64,000 bases of DNA from Penium margaritaceum (GCA_023375785.1 SZWC01004697.1:91746-155745); one strand, 5' to 3'. Numbered from the stretch's first letter, positions 45,843 to 57,930 are shown. Notes: generated from the letters alone by a model not told the origin. Program-made: numbers and translations.

Positions 45843-47650
45843 ATGTCCACCATTCAGAAGATCACAGACTTAAAAAAGACAACGGTGAATGGAGCAAGCA
45901 AAACCAGAAATGAGCAACAGTTCGCGACGAATTCTCCAGCAATAGAGGATCACCAGCACACAAGTACTGACACACTCCAGACAACTCAGAAATCAGTGGC
46001 AATCTTCACGGCGAATGTCACAACACCCATGAATCAGACAGTCATCAAAATGACGGACCCCACATGCTCGGCAAACCCTTTGCCTTTGGAGTTGCTGGTC
46101 GAGTAAACATGTGGCACGATGGGAGGCACAAGCCGACAAGCGCGGTTCAACAAAGACTTGTACAAGAAGCTGTCCGGGTTCGAGAGCCTCAACACCCATC
46201 TGGTCCAATAACTCAACACGGTGATGGAGGAGCTTTTGATTTCTCGTGCGCTTGGAGCAGTGCTCACAGAGAGAAATTTACAACTCTCAAGTGAACCTCA
46301 GAGTTTACCGGTTCTCCTTGAGGCGTTCAATTCCACAAAATTTGAGGGACCGATGGTAAAGATGTGGCCGACGAGTTAGGAGGTGTATTTCACTACTGCT
46401 AGGGTCAACAACAACTAGAAGAAAATTGACCTCGTGGTCCACTCTTGCATGGCATGGCTTAAGTTGTTGCTTTGATGGAAGGACCATACAACAGCCACAG
46501 GAGTTAGATCCACAGCTCACGAGGATGTGCTTGCATCGTCGACCGCAAGCGTACTACCTTTTGAGCACAATAATCCGACGTGGCACGACTCTCTCACGCT
46601 TCCAGAAACATGGAGTGACTTCGTGTGTGCTATCCTTGCTTGTTTTAGAAAGCTAAACAAGAAGTGTGATGCATGGTAAAGACTCCAAGTTTTGTGTCAG
46701 CATTCCATCGTGACCGATCATGCTGAGTGTTTCTAGAAAATCATCATTAGCAATGACCTTTCTCCCAATAACATGCGTTTCTACTACAGCGACCTCAAGC
46801 GAGATATCTGGTAAGCAAACACCGGATTTGGAATCAAGGACAAGCTTTAGTGAATGATCCCGATAGCCGAAAATACCGACAAGGCAGACTACAACGCTCG
46901 GATGGAATAGTCCAGCGGTGGGCGATCCCAAAGCTACAACATTTATTATGGCAGAGGAAAGTGGTGGTCGTAGTAAACCTTGACACCAATGGAGATTGTC
47001 GCCATCAATCGACGTGATCAACGACTCTGCTGGACTTACAGAAATCCGGGTGAACTCTCGCGCGACTGTTGGATACGACATCAACAAACCAGAAAGGGAG
47101 GCAAGTCGTAAAGGAAAATTAAGAGTCCGGAAATGGCAAAGGACAAGCATGGACGGAAAGTATCCTGTCTGATCAGAAAATTCTACGTGTACCAATTGCC
47201 CATCTTAGCGGCTCAAATCGCCTTAGACGAGAGCCCCTAAGATCGCAAAGTTTGACAAGGGATAGGAGGACGACCAACCGGTGATAATACTACGGGTACA
47301 TCAGTGGGATTGTAAAAATCACAAAACGGTACCACTACTACTAGATTATGGAGCTTCTAACATCTTTGCAAGTAACGACATGATATAGAAGCTGGGTTTT
47401 TAGACTGAACCAGACATTCTTAAGGAACAACCTTCGACGAATGACTGAAGCTCCGTTGAATCTATGACCACTTCGATTGCAACTTGGAGAAATGCACAAC
47501 GTAATGGCCTGTCAAACTTGCCCAATGTGTTTTCACAAAACAGTCCTTTGGAGAAATTTCCTATACTGACATAATCTACACGTGGAATGGGGCAGCTGAT
47601 CCGTCTATTTCATTGTCGCTGAGAAAAAGTGACGTCTACCTGTGGTTGAG
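45843..47650 (+). pseudogene. G2 gag and protease-region fossil
   Basis: Opens with MSTIQKITDLKKTTVNGASK right after the leader, the same opening that G3 and the 31.1-kb fragment show in decayed form. Later blocks (RRGTTLSRFQKHGVTS near 46590) align with the G3 gag. The protease region, around 47230-47650, is recognisable only by position and by the VVERPTT-type sequence shared with G1/G3. Not intact. Confidence 0.65.
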
Positions 47651-47999
47651 CGGCCCACAACGCAACGGTTGTTACAAGACGCGGGAAGTGTGGAAGTAGT
47701 AAAGGAAGTTGTGAAAGCCATAAAATGTGAACCGATATCCCTCCAAGAGGTACTTGAAGTGCATAGCTCAAGCATGGCTAGTCCGCATGGAGACAAGAGC
47801 GGTAGAAGAAATTGCAACTGCTGAGGAAACAACATCGGCCTCAACACCTAAGAAGTTCGTAACTGTACCAGAGGATTTTCCAACACTCATCTAGGAGTTC
47901 AAAGGTTTTTTTCCTGATAAACTGCCTTGAGAGCTACCACTGCAACAGACCATCAAACATCGGATAGAAATGAGGCAGCTGGCCGACAGGAGGGGACCT

Positions 48000-50220
48000 A
48001 TCAAACAATATATCACAAGCTCGACAGACTCAAGAAGCAGCTGGATGAAATGCTCGATTAGGACTTCATCAGACATTCCACGTCACCGTACGTAAAACTT
48101 GTGCTTTTTATGAAAAATAGAAAAGGCGAGATGTAGATGTACGTGGGCTACAGAGCATTGAACGACATCATCACCAAGAACCGCTACCTTGTCTTGCAAG
48201 AGGACAAACTTTTGATCAACTCCATGATGCCCAATTTTGTTTTTGAAATTGTCTTACACTGTGACTATCTCTAGATCCGCATACCTAATAAGGACATCAA
48301 GAAATTTGTGTTCTATACTAGTTACATGCACTTCGAGTACACGGTCGCACCGTTCGGAATCACAAATACTCCTTTGATATTTATGACATCGATGAACAAT
48401 GTTTTTTTTCCGGCATCTCAATAACTTTGTCATCTTATACCTTGATGGCATCTTGGCGTACAACCACACCCCACGGGGATACCATGGACATCTCAAAAAA
48501 GTTCTTGAAGTTTTACAGAGAGAAAAATGTTTTGGAAAATTCTCAAAGTGAAAATTTAGTTGTCGTTTAATCGAGTCTTTGGACCACAGAATGAGCGGCA
48601 GAAAAATCACCATGGACCCTTAAAAAGTTGAGGCGGTCGCTGCATGGGCAACGCCCGCAAACGTTAGGGATATGCAAGTATTCATGGAATTCTGAAAATA
48701 CTCCCATTAATACGTAAAACGTTATGCTCAAGTTTCAACGCCCCGCTCAGATCTCAATAAAAAAAAACCACCGAGTGGAATTGGGGGGAAAGAAAACAAG
48801 AAGCGTTCAACTCCTGGGAAATGTTGTCTCATCAGTGTCAGCCTAACAATTGGAAGATCCGACGATGGACTACACCATGGCCACTGATGTATTCAATCAA
48901 GCCACCGGATCCGTTCTCCTCCAAGACAATGACAGTGGGAAACAACCGGTTGCGTACATGTCGAGAACATTGTGTGAACCAGAATACAACTATGCGGTGC
49001 ATGAGAAGTAAATGCTCATATTTATACACACATCCAAGACATGGCGGTACTACTTGGAATTTTTACGAGGCCTAGTCCGCACCGACCATCATGCCCTGAA
49101 ATATCTCAAGACTTAGCCAAGTCTAAACCATTGACAAACTCAATGGATGGGGTTCCTCGAGTCCAACCTCGACGGTGACATCGAGTACCGTCCTCGATAA
49201 ACTAATGCAGCGGATTCTCTGAGTCAATGACCAAATTTTATTGCTGAGATCAAAACATTGCTTATCGGACGAGACCTGTACTTTGTGAGGTTATCCACGA
49301 AGGGTTACTTGGAGTTCGGCAGGTACAAAATGACAAAGTTCTGGTTGTACGACCCCTACCAGCAACAACAATTGACTCGCCAAGTCATTGTTCCACCAAA
49401 CGAGGAGCTACAGAGGATGCTATTTGCATAATGCCACAGCATTGGCCTAGGTGGACATTTGAGCGACGACAAGACGCTCAAGAAGCTGGATAAACACCAT
49501 TGATGGGACAAGGTATAGACCAATGTGTGAGCCTCATACAAATTGTGTGACACTTGTTAGAGACAAAAATCTCGTCTCACGAGACCACCCGGTCTACTCC
49601 AACCCCTACCTATTCCAATGGATCCGTGGGCCGACATTGGCATGGACTTTGTGATGATTTTTTTTTGCCACTCTTGAGGGTTACAATGCCACCCTCGTCG
49701 TGATGGACAGGTTTTCCTAAAATTTGCACTCCCTTCCAAAGACATCCATTGATACCGTAGAAGGAAAAGCGCGCCTGTTTCTAAACCAAATTGTATGGCT
49801 GCATGGATTTCCCTATACCATCACCAGCGATAGAGACGGCTACTCCAGTAGTCTCTTTTGGTACAAACTGATCACACATTATGATAGTTAGATCCAGCTA
49901 TCAACAGCATTCTATCCTCAAACCAGCAGGCAAACGTAGCAGGCCAATTAGACGCTCGGATGACTTCTCCGCACATTATGCAAGCCGCACGCCACTGAAT
50001 TTACCTTCAAAACTAGTGTTTGACAAAATTCTCTCTACACCGGCAGGACTATACAGTAAGAGCAATATCCCCGCGGTCGACATCCATCCTGGAGATCGTA
50101 TCCTCCTTAACTGAGCAAACATCAAAATCGAAGGACAAAACTTTGTAAAACTCAAAGCCCACTGGTTAGGACCGTTATAGATTAAGCGAATGCGAACCTC
50201 AGTCGTTGCTCGACTTCGCC
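48000..50220 (+). pseudogene. G2 pol fossil
   Basis: RNase H is the clearest part: MATDVFNQATGSVLLQDNDS near 48875, then QPVAYMSRTLCEPEYNYAVH. RDLYFVRLSTKGYLEFGRY follows near 49270, as in the 28.4-kb fossil. Integrase shows DIGMDF-type and RDGYS-type blocks about 49630-49860, and the post-integrase HPGDRILLN near 50090. RT (48000-48570) is recognisable by RNKD/EFTVAPFGITN-type sequence. Broken throughout. Confidence 0.8.
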
Positions 50221-50261
50221 TGCTTGAGTGTCTGGTAATTCAAGAAGCTCCACTGAGAAGT

Positions 50262-50400
50262 CGGGGGGCGTTGAGAATGTTCACCAGCTTCTTAATACAA
50301 GTCTAACATTGTGAAGAGGTCAACCAAACAATATAAAAATGTTGAAATTGTTCCCAACACTTCCGCTAGCCACTTTTATTGGCCATATATTATAGTTCCT
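50262..50400 (-). repeat. Inverted partial gypsy LTR
   Basis: GAGAAGTCGGGGGGCG (50262) and GAAGAGGTCAACCAAACAAT (50314) match the 62-kb LTR (AAGAAGTCGGGGGGC near 61982; GTCAAGAAGTCGACCAAAAC near 62035) with the same spacing. It joins G2 (plus) to G4 (minus). Confidence 0.65.
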
Positions 50401-51683
50401 TGTTTAAAGGAATGAGGACCTAGCGAGTGAATCTTCGTTGCCAGTAGGGGTCGTTGAACCAGAAATTGGTATTGTCATACCCGCCAAACTCCCTGTGGCC
50501 TTTCACAACAACCTCGCAAGGTACGGGTCTTGTTCAACAAGCAGCGTACACATCTCGGCCATCAAATTTGGTCATGGACTGAGAGCATCTATCGGATCTG
50601 GTTTTCCAGGTCAGTACTTGATGCCATAGTCGAAATTTGCCTTGAGGAACTCATGTATCGACTTTGTCGACGGCTTGAATTTTGCTAGATCTTGAGATAT
50701 TTTAGGGCATGATGGGTGGTGCGGGCGATGCATCATCCACATTCTAAGTAGCACCATCACGTTTTCAACACATGTACGATTATGAGCATCTCCTTATCGT
50801 GCACCACGTAGTTGAGTTCCGACCCACGTAGCTTTCACAACATGTATGCGACCGGTTGTTCTCCACCATCGTTGTCTTGGAGGAGAACGGCTCTGCTGGC
50901 ATGATCATACGTGTCGGTGGCTATGATGTAGTCCACCACTGGATCAGCCAATCGTTAGACTGGCACTGAGATCAGAGCGGTTCTCAAAGAGTTGAACGCT
51001 TCTTGTTGAGTGTCCCTCCAATTCCACTTGGTGGAATTGGAGAGAGGCACTGACATCCATGCGTAGTCCTTTACGAATCGACGGTAGTAGTTGCAGAAGC
51101 CCAAGAACACCTGGACGTCCCAAAAATTTGTGTGCATCGGCCAATCAGCGGCCGCCTCCACCTTTTCCAGGTCCATGGTGATCCACCCGCGACCAATGGT
51201 GTGGCCTTAAAAATAGACCAAACTGCGACCAAAGTCGCATTTCAAGAGTTTAAAAAAAATTATCGCTTTGTAGAATCTCGAGGACTTTTTGGAGACACCC
51301 ATTGTGTTCCGTCGAGGTGCGTTCGTACACAAAGACGTTGTCAAGATATACGAAGAAAAAATCCTCATGGTACGAATAATGTTTTTTCACCACTGCCATA
51401 AAGGTTGTGGGGGGGCATTTGTGAGTCCAAATGGCATGACCGTGAATTCAAAGTGCTTGTACCTGGTGCGGAATACTGTCTTCTCGATGTTCTTATCAAA
51501 TACACAGATTTGATGATAGCTACTACTTAGGTCAATTTTGCTGAAAATTTGGGACCCATGGAGTTGATCGAAAAGTTCATCCGCTCACGGGGGAGGGAGG
51601 GTAATGGTTCTTGATGGTGATGTTGTTCAATGCCAAGTCGTCTACACACATCTGCATCTCTTTGGTTTTGTTTTCCACAAAAG
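50400..51683 (-). pseudogene. G4: minus-strand gypsy pol (RT second half, RNase H, linker)
   Basis: Sense order right to left. RT (about 51180-51680) shows [18 protein letters not shown]-type and [12 protein letters not shown]-type sequence. 50955-51176 shows LGFCNYYRRFVKDYAWMSVP, the connection motif. RNase H is at about 50780-50950. Near 50600-50700 come the DALK-to-PGK...DALS-type linker and, at 50480-50580, LMAEMCTLLVEQDPYLARLL. The RT first half lies beyond the copia B insertion, at 57732-57930. Decay is moderate, less than in G2. Broken. Confidence 0.8.
51679..51683. other. Target-site duplication of copia B (left)
   Basis: AAAAG here against AAAAT at 57727-57731, one mismatch. Each abuts the LTR end, and the gypsy RT frame reads from one into the other across the insertion (…VIF on one side, FVENKTKE on the other). 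Confidence 0.6.
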
Positions 51684-52521
51684 GGAGATTAGAGTCGCAA
51701 TTCCAATGCAACTTGAATGGCTTGATTCAGTAAAGGGACAACAAGTTTGACCTAGGCTATGGCGGGTAGCCATGGCCCCCAAGGTTGACCTTGCGCGGCG
51801 ACGAAGAAGAGCCTAAGCGTAAGACATGCTAGTCGAGGTCACTCAGCAGCCGGCGAGCGATACTCGTGGGCGCTCAACCAAGGCTCGGGGGCAAAAGCCT
51901 CTCGAGGTAAAAAAAACAAGCAGATATGCACCAAGGCTTGAGTATGTGTCCAAACTAGGTTATGCAAAACTACCACCAAGTAACTTGGAAGACGATTCTA
52001 GATCTAAGAGCCACCGAGGCATGGAAGCACAATCAAGAGCAAGTCATAGCCAACAATGCAGTCTCTGGTTGTCACGCTAGGTAGGGGTTATGCTTCCGAG
52101 AGGAAGGCGAGCACGTGGGTGAGGCTGAGGGGCATGTGGCACTAGCCCACTCATCGCGCATGTACTCCCTGTGTGTCACCTCTGCTCTCTAAATCAGCAT
52201 GCCTTGCACACTCATGGCCACACCAAAGGAAAATATACNCCAAGTAACTTGGAAGACGATTCTAGATCTAAGAGCCACCGAGGCATGGAAGCATAGTCAA
52301 GAGCAAGTCATAGCCAACAATGCAGTCTCTGGTTGTCACGCTAGGTAGGGGTTATGCTTCCGAGAGGAAGGCGAGCACGTGGGTGAGGCTGAGGGGCATG
52401 TGGCACTAGCCCACTCATCGCGCATGTACTCCCTGTGTGTCACCTCTGCTCTCTAAATCAGCATGCCTTGCACACTCATGGCCACACCAAAGGAAAATAT
52501 ACATAGAGAACAGAATTAACT
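51684..52521 (-). repeat. Copia B 3' LTR (with internal assembly duplicate)
   Basis: Shares with 57188-57726 the blocks GCAACTTGAATGGCTTGATT, GGCCCCCAAGGTTGACCTTG-type sequence, CTTGGAAGACGATTCTAG and AACAATGCAGTCTCTGGTT. 263 bases are repeated around the N at 52239, inflating its length to 838 from about 574. Confidence 0.85.
51976..52238. repeat. Assembly-type duplicate, first copy (partner 52240-52502)
   Basis: The 263 bases that end at the N at 52239 are repeated immediately after it, with only a couple of substitutions (for example GCACAATCAAGAG versus GCATAGTCAAGAG). The right-hand LTR of the same element has a single copy of this segment, so the duplication is not part of the element. 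Confidence 0.9.
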
Positions 52522-52527
52522 TGACCC

Positions 52528-54299
52528 CTAGGACATAAGTGTGGCAGGTAGGCAGCCAAGCTGTTGGACTTGTTGGTGCAGTGAGGGAGAGGAAAGGACT
52601 TTGGTTAGAAAGTCAGCGAGCCCATAACCTCCCTTGATGGAGCAAACTTGCACAACACCTGCTTCAATTGCATCACAGACCAAGTGATATTCTATGCTGA
52701 TGTTCTTTGTGTGTGGATACAACACACCGTCATTCGCTAAAATGTGGCACGCAACGGAGCTGTCTCTATGTAGCGGCATAACGGGCACATGCATTCCCAA
52801 TTCCTCGAGAAACCTCGCTAACCATATTCCCTTGCAAGCCTCTTCTCCCCATGCCATGTACTCTGCTTCCACCAGACTATGAAGCACACACGACTACTTT
52901 GCACTTCGCCATGACACAGCTATATCCCACACAAAGAAAACATACCCTCCCCGAATGCAAGCCTTTTTGTCACACGCATAATCACTACCACAGAAACCAT
53001 CCAACAATGGATTTGAGGTGGGAGCAAAGACGAGGCCAACCACAACACTGTCTAGCACATGGCGTAGTGATTCAGCAAGGCTTTGTGATGTGTGGTGCGC
53101 GGCTGCTGACTGAACGAATCCGACACATTAACTGTGCATGATATGCCGGGCCATGTGGTGGATGCCAGATACGAGAGACTGCCTGTGATCTATCGGTGCA
53201 GTGTGGGATCACAGTCTAGTCCACAGTCTGTGGTATGGACATCCAATAGGTGAGCAGAGACACAGGGGCTCATGGGAGAGTGCTGGCATGGTAGATGCAG
53301 TAAACAATTTTTGGAAGCGTACAGTGAGATGTGTTAGGAAAATTCCTTGATGCAAAGTGAGTGTGCGTGTAGCTCTGTCTCTGGTGATGATCATGCCTGA
53401 GAAGTTGCGGGCCTCTCACTCAAATATGTCATGATGTAGTGCTCTGTGAGTAGTGTTATGGTACGTGTGATGATTGTGTGTGTGAGAGAGAGAGAGAGAG
53501 GGAGAGAGAGAGAAAGAGAGAGAGATAGAGAGAGAGATAGATAGATAAAGAGAGAGAGAGAGGGAGGGAGAGAGAGAGAGAGAGAGAGAGATAGAGAGAG
53601 AAGGAGACAAGATGAGAAGATCATCCACATACACCAAGATAGCAATAGGGATTTGATCCTCCTATTGCAGAAAGAGGGAAGGGTCACACACAATCTGAGT
53701 GAAACCTCCAAATTCTAGTGTGGTTGATTTATTTGTTCTAGCACCTTGGTGCTTGCTTGAGTCCATAGAGAGTTATAAGCAACAGCCACACGATTAGTTC
53801 CATCCTCAAATCCTTCAGGTTGTGTCACGTGCGGTTCTTTCTCAAGCGGATCATTGAGAAAATTATTTTTCACATCCATTTGTTGTATCTCCCAATCTTC
53901 ATGGACAGCAACACCCAGCAACGCACGACTTGTTCCATATTTGCCGACAGGTACGTATGTTTTTGTGATGTCTTGTCCTGGTATTTGGTGAAACCCCTTA
54001 ACCACTAATCGTGTATTGTATTTATCAATCAGCCCAGCCATATTTCTCTTCAACATAAAGACCCACTTGACATCAATTGCTTTACATCCAGGCGGAAGGG
54101 GAACCAATTCAAACACTTCATGTTCAACCAAAGCATTGATTTTTGCTACCATGGCCTTCTCCCATTCGGCAACGTCTATGTTCCCCCTTGCCTCGGCGAG
54201 AGTCATTGGTTCCACTAGTTTGGGGTTGATCTCAGTGGGGCCCACAGGTGGTAGAACTGTCTGAAGTTCACTCGTGGGACATGCCCAAGGGAGCGACAC
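52528..54299 (-). pseudogene. Copia B RT and RNase H fossil
   Basis: RT N-terminal half (53715-54299): EAREN-type opening EARGNIDVAEWEKAMVAKIN, FELVPLPPGCKAIDVKWVF, the KYNTRLVVKGFHQIPGQDIT core and QQMDVKNNFLNDPL. The catalytic and thumb part lies at 53200-53710 around a GA repeat. RNase H (52528-52887): EAEYMAWGEEACKGIWLARF, HTKNISIEYHLVCDAIEAG and GLADFLTKVL. Identity as copia pol is unambiguous. Not intact. Confidence 0.9.
53484..53602. repeat. GA-rich microsatellite
   Basis: About 119 bp of (GA)n with GATA and GGAG interruptions, lying within the copia B RT region. It probably expanded after insertion. Confidence 0.9.
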
Positions 54300-54399
54300 A
54301 CTGGCTCTAGTGGGGGAGTTACTGCCCTTTCAGGACTGTCAGGTTGGTGTTGGTGTGAAGAGCCTGGACGTGAGTGTGGGACCCTTGACTCTGTCCTCG

Positions 54400-55935
54400 C
54401 CAAATCAGTGGGTGTCAAGAGATCTGTAGTAATGGAGTCACTTTGAACCTTTGTCCATTCTACCTGTGTGGGTGGTGTTGTTATCCTAGTCAGAGCAAAC
54501 ACAGGCACACTCACATAGTGTGGGTAGTGCTCCATTGCAGTGGTTTGAGGTGCATGTTGCAGAGTCTGAAACAACTTGTAGTGCATGTGTTCGAAGAACC
54601 ATGCATCTTGAATCTCAAGAAAGCAAAGACTCATGGGGTCCCAAAACCTCCATGCCTTGGTGGCATGCGAGACCCAACAGAGACACACCAACGACCACGT
54701 GGACTGAGCTTGTTCTCCCATTGTGGATGAGAAAACCACACACATGCCATTGTACCCCACATCCTGGCGGGACAGAGGTCCTCCTTACCGTTGAACCACC
54801 ATTCCTAAGGTGTGGCAGTTTTTAGCAGTGAGCCTTGTGGGACACGGTTCCAGACCCAAGAATACCTGGTCGCTTTTTCCCAGAAGCTGAAGGATGGTCC
54901 GGAATCCATGAGACCACGCAGAGCAGCGCTGAGAGTATGGTGCCATTGCTCTACCATTCTATTCTGTTGGGGTGTGTATGGTGCCGTGGTCTGATATTCT
55001 ATACCTTTTACTTTGAGCTGTCAACACACCCATAAATTTACTTTTGTTGTCTATGCACAGTTTTAGCAGCTTATATTTTGTCTGACGTTCTGCAAGTGGG
55101 ATCCACTCAATGATTGTCTGTTGAGCATCTGCTTTTGTTTTAAGCAGAAAAGCCCAACGAAACTGACTGTAGTTGTCTGTCAGTGTAAGGATGAATTGTA
55201 ACCCCTACTGGAAAGACAGAACAAGCATGGGTCCTGCCAGGTCAACATGTACCAGATCAAGTGGAGGCTTGCTCTCCGTGTTTGGCTTGGAAAAGGCTTG
55301 CATGTGAGCCTTCCCCTCATGACACTTAAGACAAGGAACTGACTTCAACCCATGAGGATATTCATGAGGGTGGAGACCTTGTGCAGTGGTATGCTTTAGC
55401 ATGTCCTCAATCCGGATAGTGTGGATGTACACCAAGTGGACGTGCAACAATTCACTGTGTTTTGCGTCTATTGTTGTCACTTCAAGTGCTTGTGCCCGGT
55501 GTGAGTGCGTATGAATGAGAGGAAAGAGTGTGAGATGATAGAGCATGTCAGCATGCAATGGCTCGTCTGCCAGTAAGGCACCATTCACATAATAACGGTA
55601 CATCTTTGCTTTTGGATGACTATGGACACGCTGCATTGATGACCTAGCTGCCCTCCAGATAATAAATTCACTTTGAGTTTGGAGACATGCAATACACTAG
55701 TCAGCCACAACATCCCGCCGGATGCCTGAAGTGACACGGTCCCTATACCCTCTACTACAAGAATTTCCCCAGACCCAGTTTTCACCCCTTCAACATCATG
55801 CACAGCATACAACAAAGAAAAAAGCTTGCGATGCGGCGACATGTGATTTGATGCGGTAGTTTCATACAAACATTCATGCATGGAGAGGGTGTGAGAGGTC
55901 GTGACATGAGTATGACTGAGCCGCTGACCTGGCAA
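54400..55935 (-). pseudogene. Copia B protease and integrase fossil
   Basis: 55585-55935 carries the protease-end block TGSGEILVVEGIGTVSLQAS and VLHVSKLKVNLLSGGQL, typical of the stretch before gag-pre-integrase. 55205-55636 continues with HLVYIHTIRIEDMLKH and CLKCHEGKAHMQAFSKPN, the integrase zinc-binding HHCC context, then LDLVHVDLAGPM at the start of the catalytic core. 54830-54990 shows the TPQQN...E-type end of the core. 54215-54760 covers the integrase C-terminal tail and the Pro/Ser-rich linker to RT. Confidence 0.85.
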
Positions 55936-55999
55936 CTGCTGAATGGTTATTGCCTTTCACGGATGTAGCTCCATGGCTGCATTCTTGCCGACGGGTGCT

Positions 56000-57170
56000 G
56001 CTACCGTGGGCTGCTGCGCCTCGGCCATGGTTGCGTAGACGTGTTGTGCCCAGGTTGGTGTAGGGACTGGGACGGTGGAGCTGGGCGGCATATAAAATGG
56101 CCCCTGGTACATGGGAAGGAGCCCCCGACCCGTTGGATATGCCACTGGGAACTGTTGTAGGGGTGGACCAAACATGGCTCCTCCAAAGGGAGTAGGTGGG
56201 CAGAGATCCCCCGCCACATGGGATGACCAGGCAGGTAGGTGCAGCTGATGTCAAGGCTGGGGGTGTAATTCTGACAGGAGAGAATTCTATTGTTGCTGCT
56301 GCTGCAAGGAGGGAGTCATGATACATAGGAGCTCGAGGCACGCTCACCAGTATTGTCCCTCCTGATCACAATAGTTGCAGGTGCGCCTCCCTGCATCGTT
56401 TTCGCGACCGTGTCCCCCTCCGGTCTGCACGCCACAACCCCCTCTGTCACCTCCTCTGTTTTGACCTCCTGGGTTTCCTGACCCAGATGAAACCGCTAAA
56501 GTTGTTTGATGTGCAAAGGCACTTGCCGCTAGCACCTATGTATCTCGTGCCTCTCCACAAAGTATGTCTTCATAGTGGCAAAGATCTTTGAACACCTCCG
56601 ACAGGTCTGTGCTCTCGATGTTTGTGATTTGTAGTCATCTCAGCAGGCTGTGTCAAAACTCCCTGTACGGCTCACCTAGGTGGCGGAGAGCCGGGTCTAG
56701 CCACTCCAACACGGAGCAGGAAGCGCCAAGCCCCAAGATTCGACGTCGAATGTCCATGGTTGCGTCATAATAGTCAGTAATTGGTATCTAGCCTTTCCAA
56801 ACTCGGCACTAGAAGATGGATGTCTTTGGGCCTTCTTCCTTGCTCTTGTTCGACCTCTCGCCTGAGCTGAAGGCCTTTCAAGGAGGATGTTCCTTAGTTT
56901 GTGTGCCCAGGTCATCCCGACGCTCTTCATGTTCGCAGATGGGTTCCTTAGCGAGGTGCCTCGGCGGATCTCACCCCCTTGAGGCACCTCCGCATGGAAC
57001 GTTGGCTGCCCAAGGATCCTACGTGACCCTTGCAGCCCTTTGTGCTTTTCTTTTGTCGGCTGTTGTCTACTCTAGTGGCGCCACAGGCTGCTGCGGTCTT
57101 CCAAGGCCTCTAGCAACGCCGCCTCATAGTTTTGACTTTTTCTCTTACTGCCTGTTGTCTCGTCCCGCGC
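56000..57170 (-). pseudogene. Copia B gag fossil
   Basis: The minus-strand reading has a Gly/Arg-rich stretch (56400-56500) with the zinc-knuckle start CNYCDQEGQYW near 56355, followed in sense by a Pro/Ala-rich stretch (56000-56340). Upstream, 56700-56990 holds the helical capsid-like part. This layout is usual for copia gag. Confidence 0.7.
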
Positions 57171-57175
57171 TCGTG

Positions 57176-57187
57176 GCTTTGACACCA
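57176..57187 (-). other. Copia B primer-binding site
   Basis: The minus strand reads TGGTGTCAAAGC directly after the 5' LTR, 10 of 12 matches to TGGTATCAGAGC. Confidence 0.7.
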
Positions 57188-57726
57188 TTACATTAGAGTG
57201 AAGATTCCATTGCAACTTGAATGGCTTGATTTGGTCAAGGAATGGCTAAGTTTGACCTAGGCTATGGTGGGCGGCCATGGCCCCCAAGGTTGACCTTGCA
57301 TGACGACGAAGAAGAGCCTACGGGTGAGACTCGCTAGTTCAGCTCAACCAAGGCTCAAGGGAAAAGGCCTCTCGAGGTCCAAAAACAAACAGACGTGCAC
57401 CTAGGCTTGAGTATGTGTCCAAGCTATGCCATGCAAAACTACCACCAAATACCTTGGAAGACGATTCTAGGTCTAAGAGCCACCGAGGCACAGAAGCACA
57501 GTCAAGAGCAAGTCACAACCAACAATGCAGTCTCTGGTTATCAGATTAGGCAGGGGCTATTCTACCAAGAGGGAGACAAGCACGTGGGCGAGGCTGAGGG
57601 CTGTGTGACACTAGCCCACTCGTGGCACATGCACTCACTGTGCATCACCTCCGCTCTCTATATCCGCATGTCCCGTATACTCATGGCCACGCCAAAGGAA
57701 TGAATATACATAGGAGAGGATTAACA
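57188..57726 (-). repeat. Copia B 5' LTR
   Basis: About 539 bp, single copy. On the minus strand it starts TGTTAATCCTCTCCTATG and ends just before the PBS. It is used as the reference to show that the left LTR has been lengthened by an assembly duplicate. Confidence 0.85.
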
Positions 57727-57731
57727 AAAAT
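57727..57731. other. Target-site duplication of copia B (right)
   Basis: AAAAT, partner of AAAAG at 51679-51683. Confidence 0.6.
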
Positions 57732-57930
57732 TACTTGTGTTGTGTAGGGTGACGTGGAGGGTTTGATAAATCCCTGACCAAGCATCTTGTGCTACTGTTT
57801 TTTTAGCTCGGTCAGCTTGTGATCCCTCATAAAATAGGCTCCATTTACTGTCGGTCTGCTACTCCACTTCAGGTCGACCAGCTGACCGATGGTTGATGCT
57901 CCATTGTCGTGGCAGCTCTTCGGGTAATTT
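57732..57930 (-). pseudogene. G4 RT entry segment, right of the copia B insertion
   Basis: The minus-strand reading shows RDHKLTELKKQ and then a GFIKPSTSPYTTQVIF-type motif, the standard gypsy RT opening. It is continued by 51683 leftward on the far side of copia B. It abuts G3's own RT at about 57930-57945, so two RT segments lie head to tail. Confidence 0.7.

Larger units (their letters stand above)
45225..50262 (+). mobile_element. G2: Ty3/gypsy chromovirus fossil lacking a same-strand 3' LTR
   Basis: 5' LTR about 45225-45760, PBS 45763-45774, gag about 45843-46900, knuckle/protease region about 46900-47650, RT about 48000-48570, RNase H about 48650-49260, integrase about 49300-49970, post-integrase to about 50220. 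Near 50262 the sequence switches to an inverted piece of the same LTR family and then to minus-strand gypsy pol. The expected plus-strand 3' LTR is absent. The element is broken in many places and more decayed than G3. Confidence 0.85.
51684..57726 (-). mobile_element. Copia B: Ty1/copia LTR retrotransposon inside a gypsy element
   Basis: Flanked by LTRs (51684-52521, artificially lengthened by an assembly duplication, and 57188-57726). Sense order right to left: PBS 57176-57187, gag about 56000-57170 with a CCHC knuckle near 56355 (CNYCDQEGQ), protease 55585-55935, gag-pre-integrase/integrase 54400-55640, RT 53200-54299, RNase H 52528-52887. LTRs differ at roughly one position in ten by eye, so it is younger than the gypsy copy it interrupts. 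Several breaks are present, but long open stretches survive (RT 195 codons, 54215-54760 181 codons). Confidence 0.9.

Noticed and set aside
53484-53602. Ser/Leu-rich low-complexity proteins over the GA tract
   Set aside because: Both frames are translations of a dinucleotide repeat.
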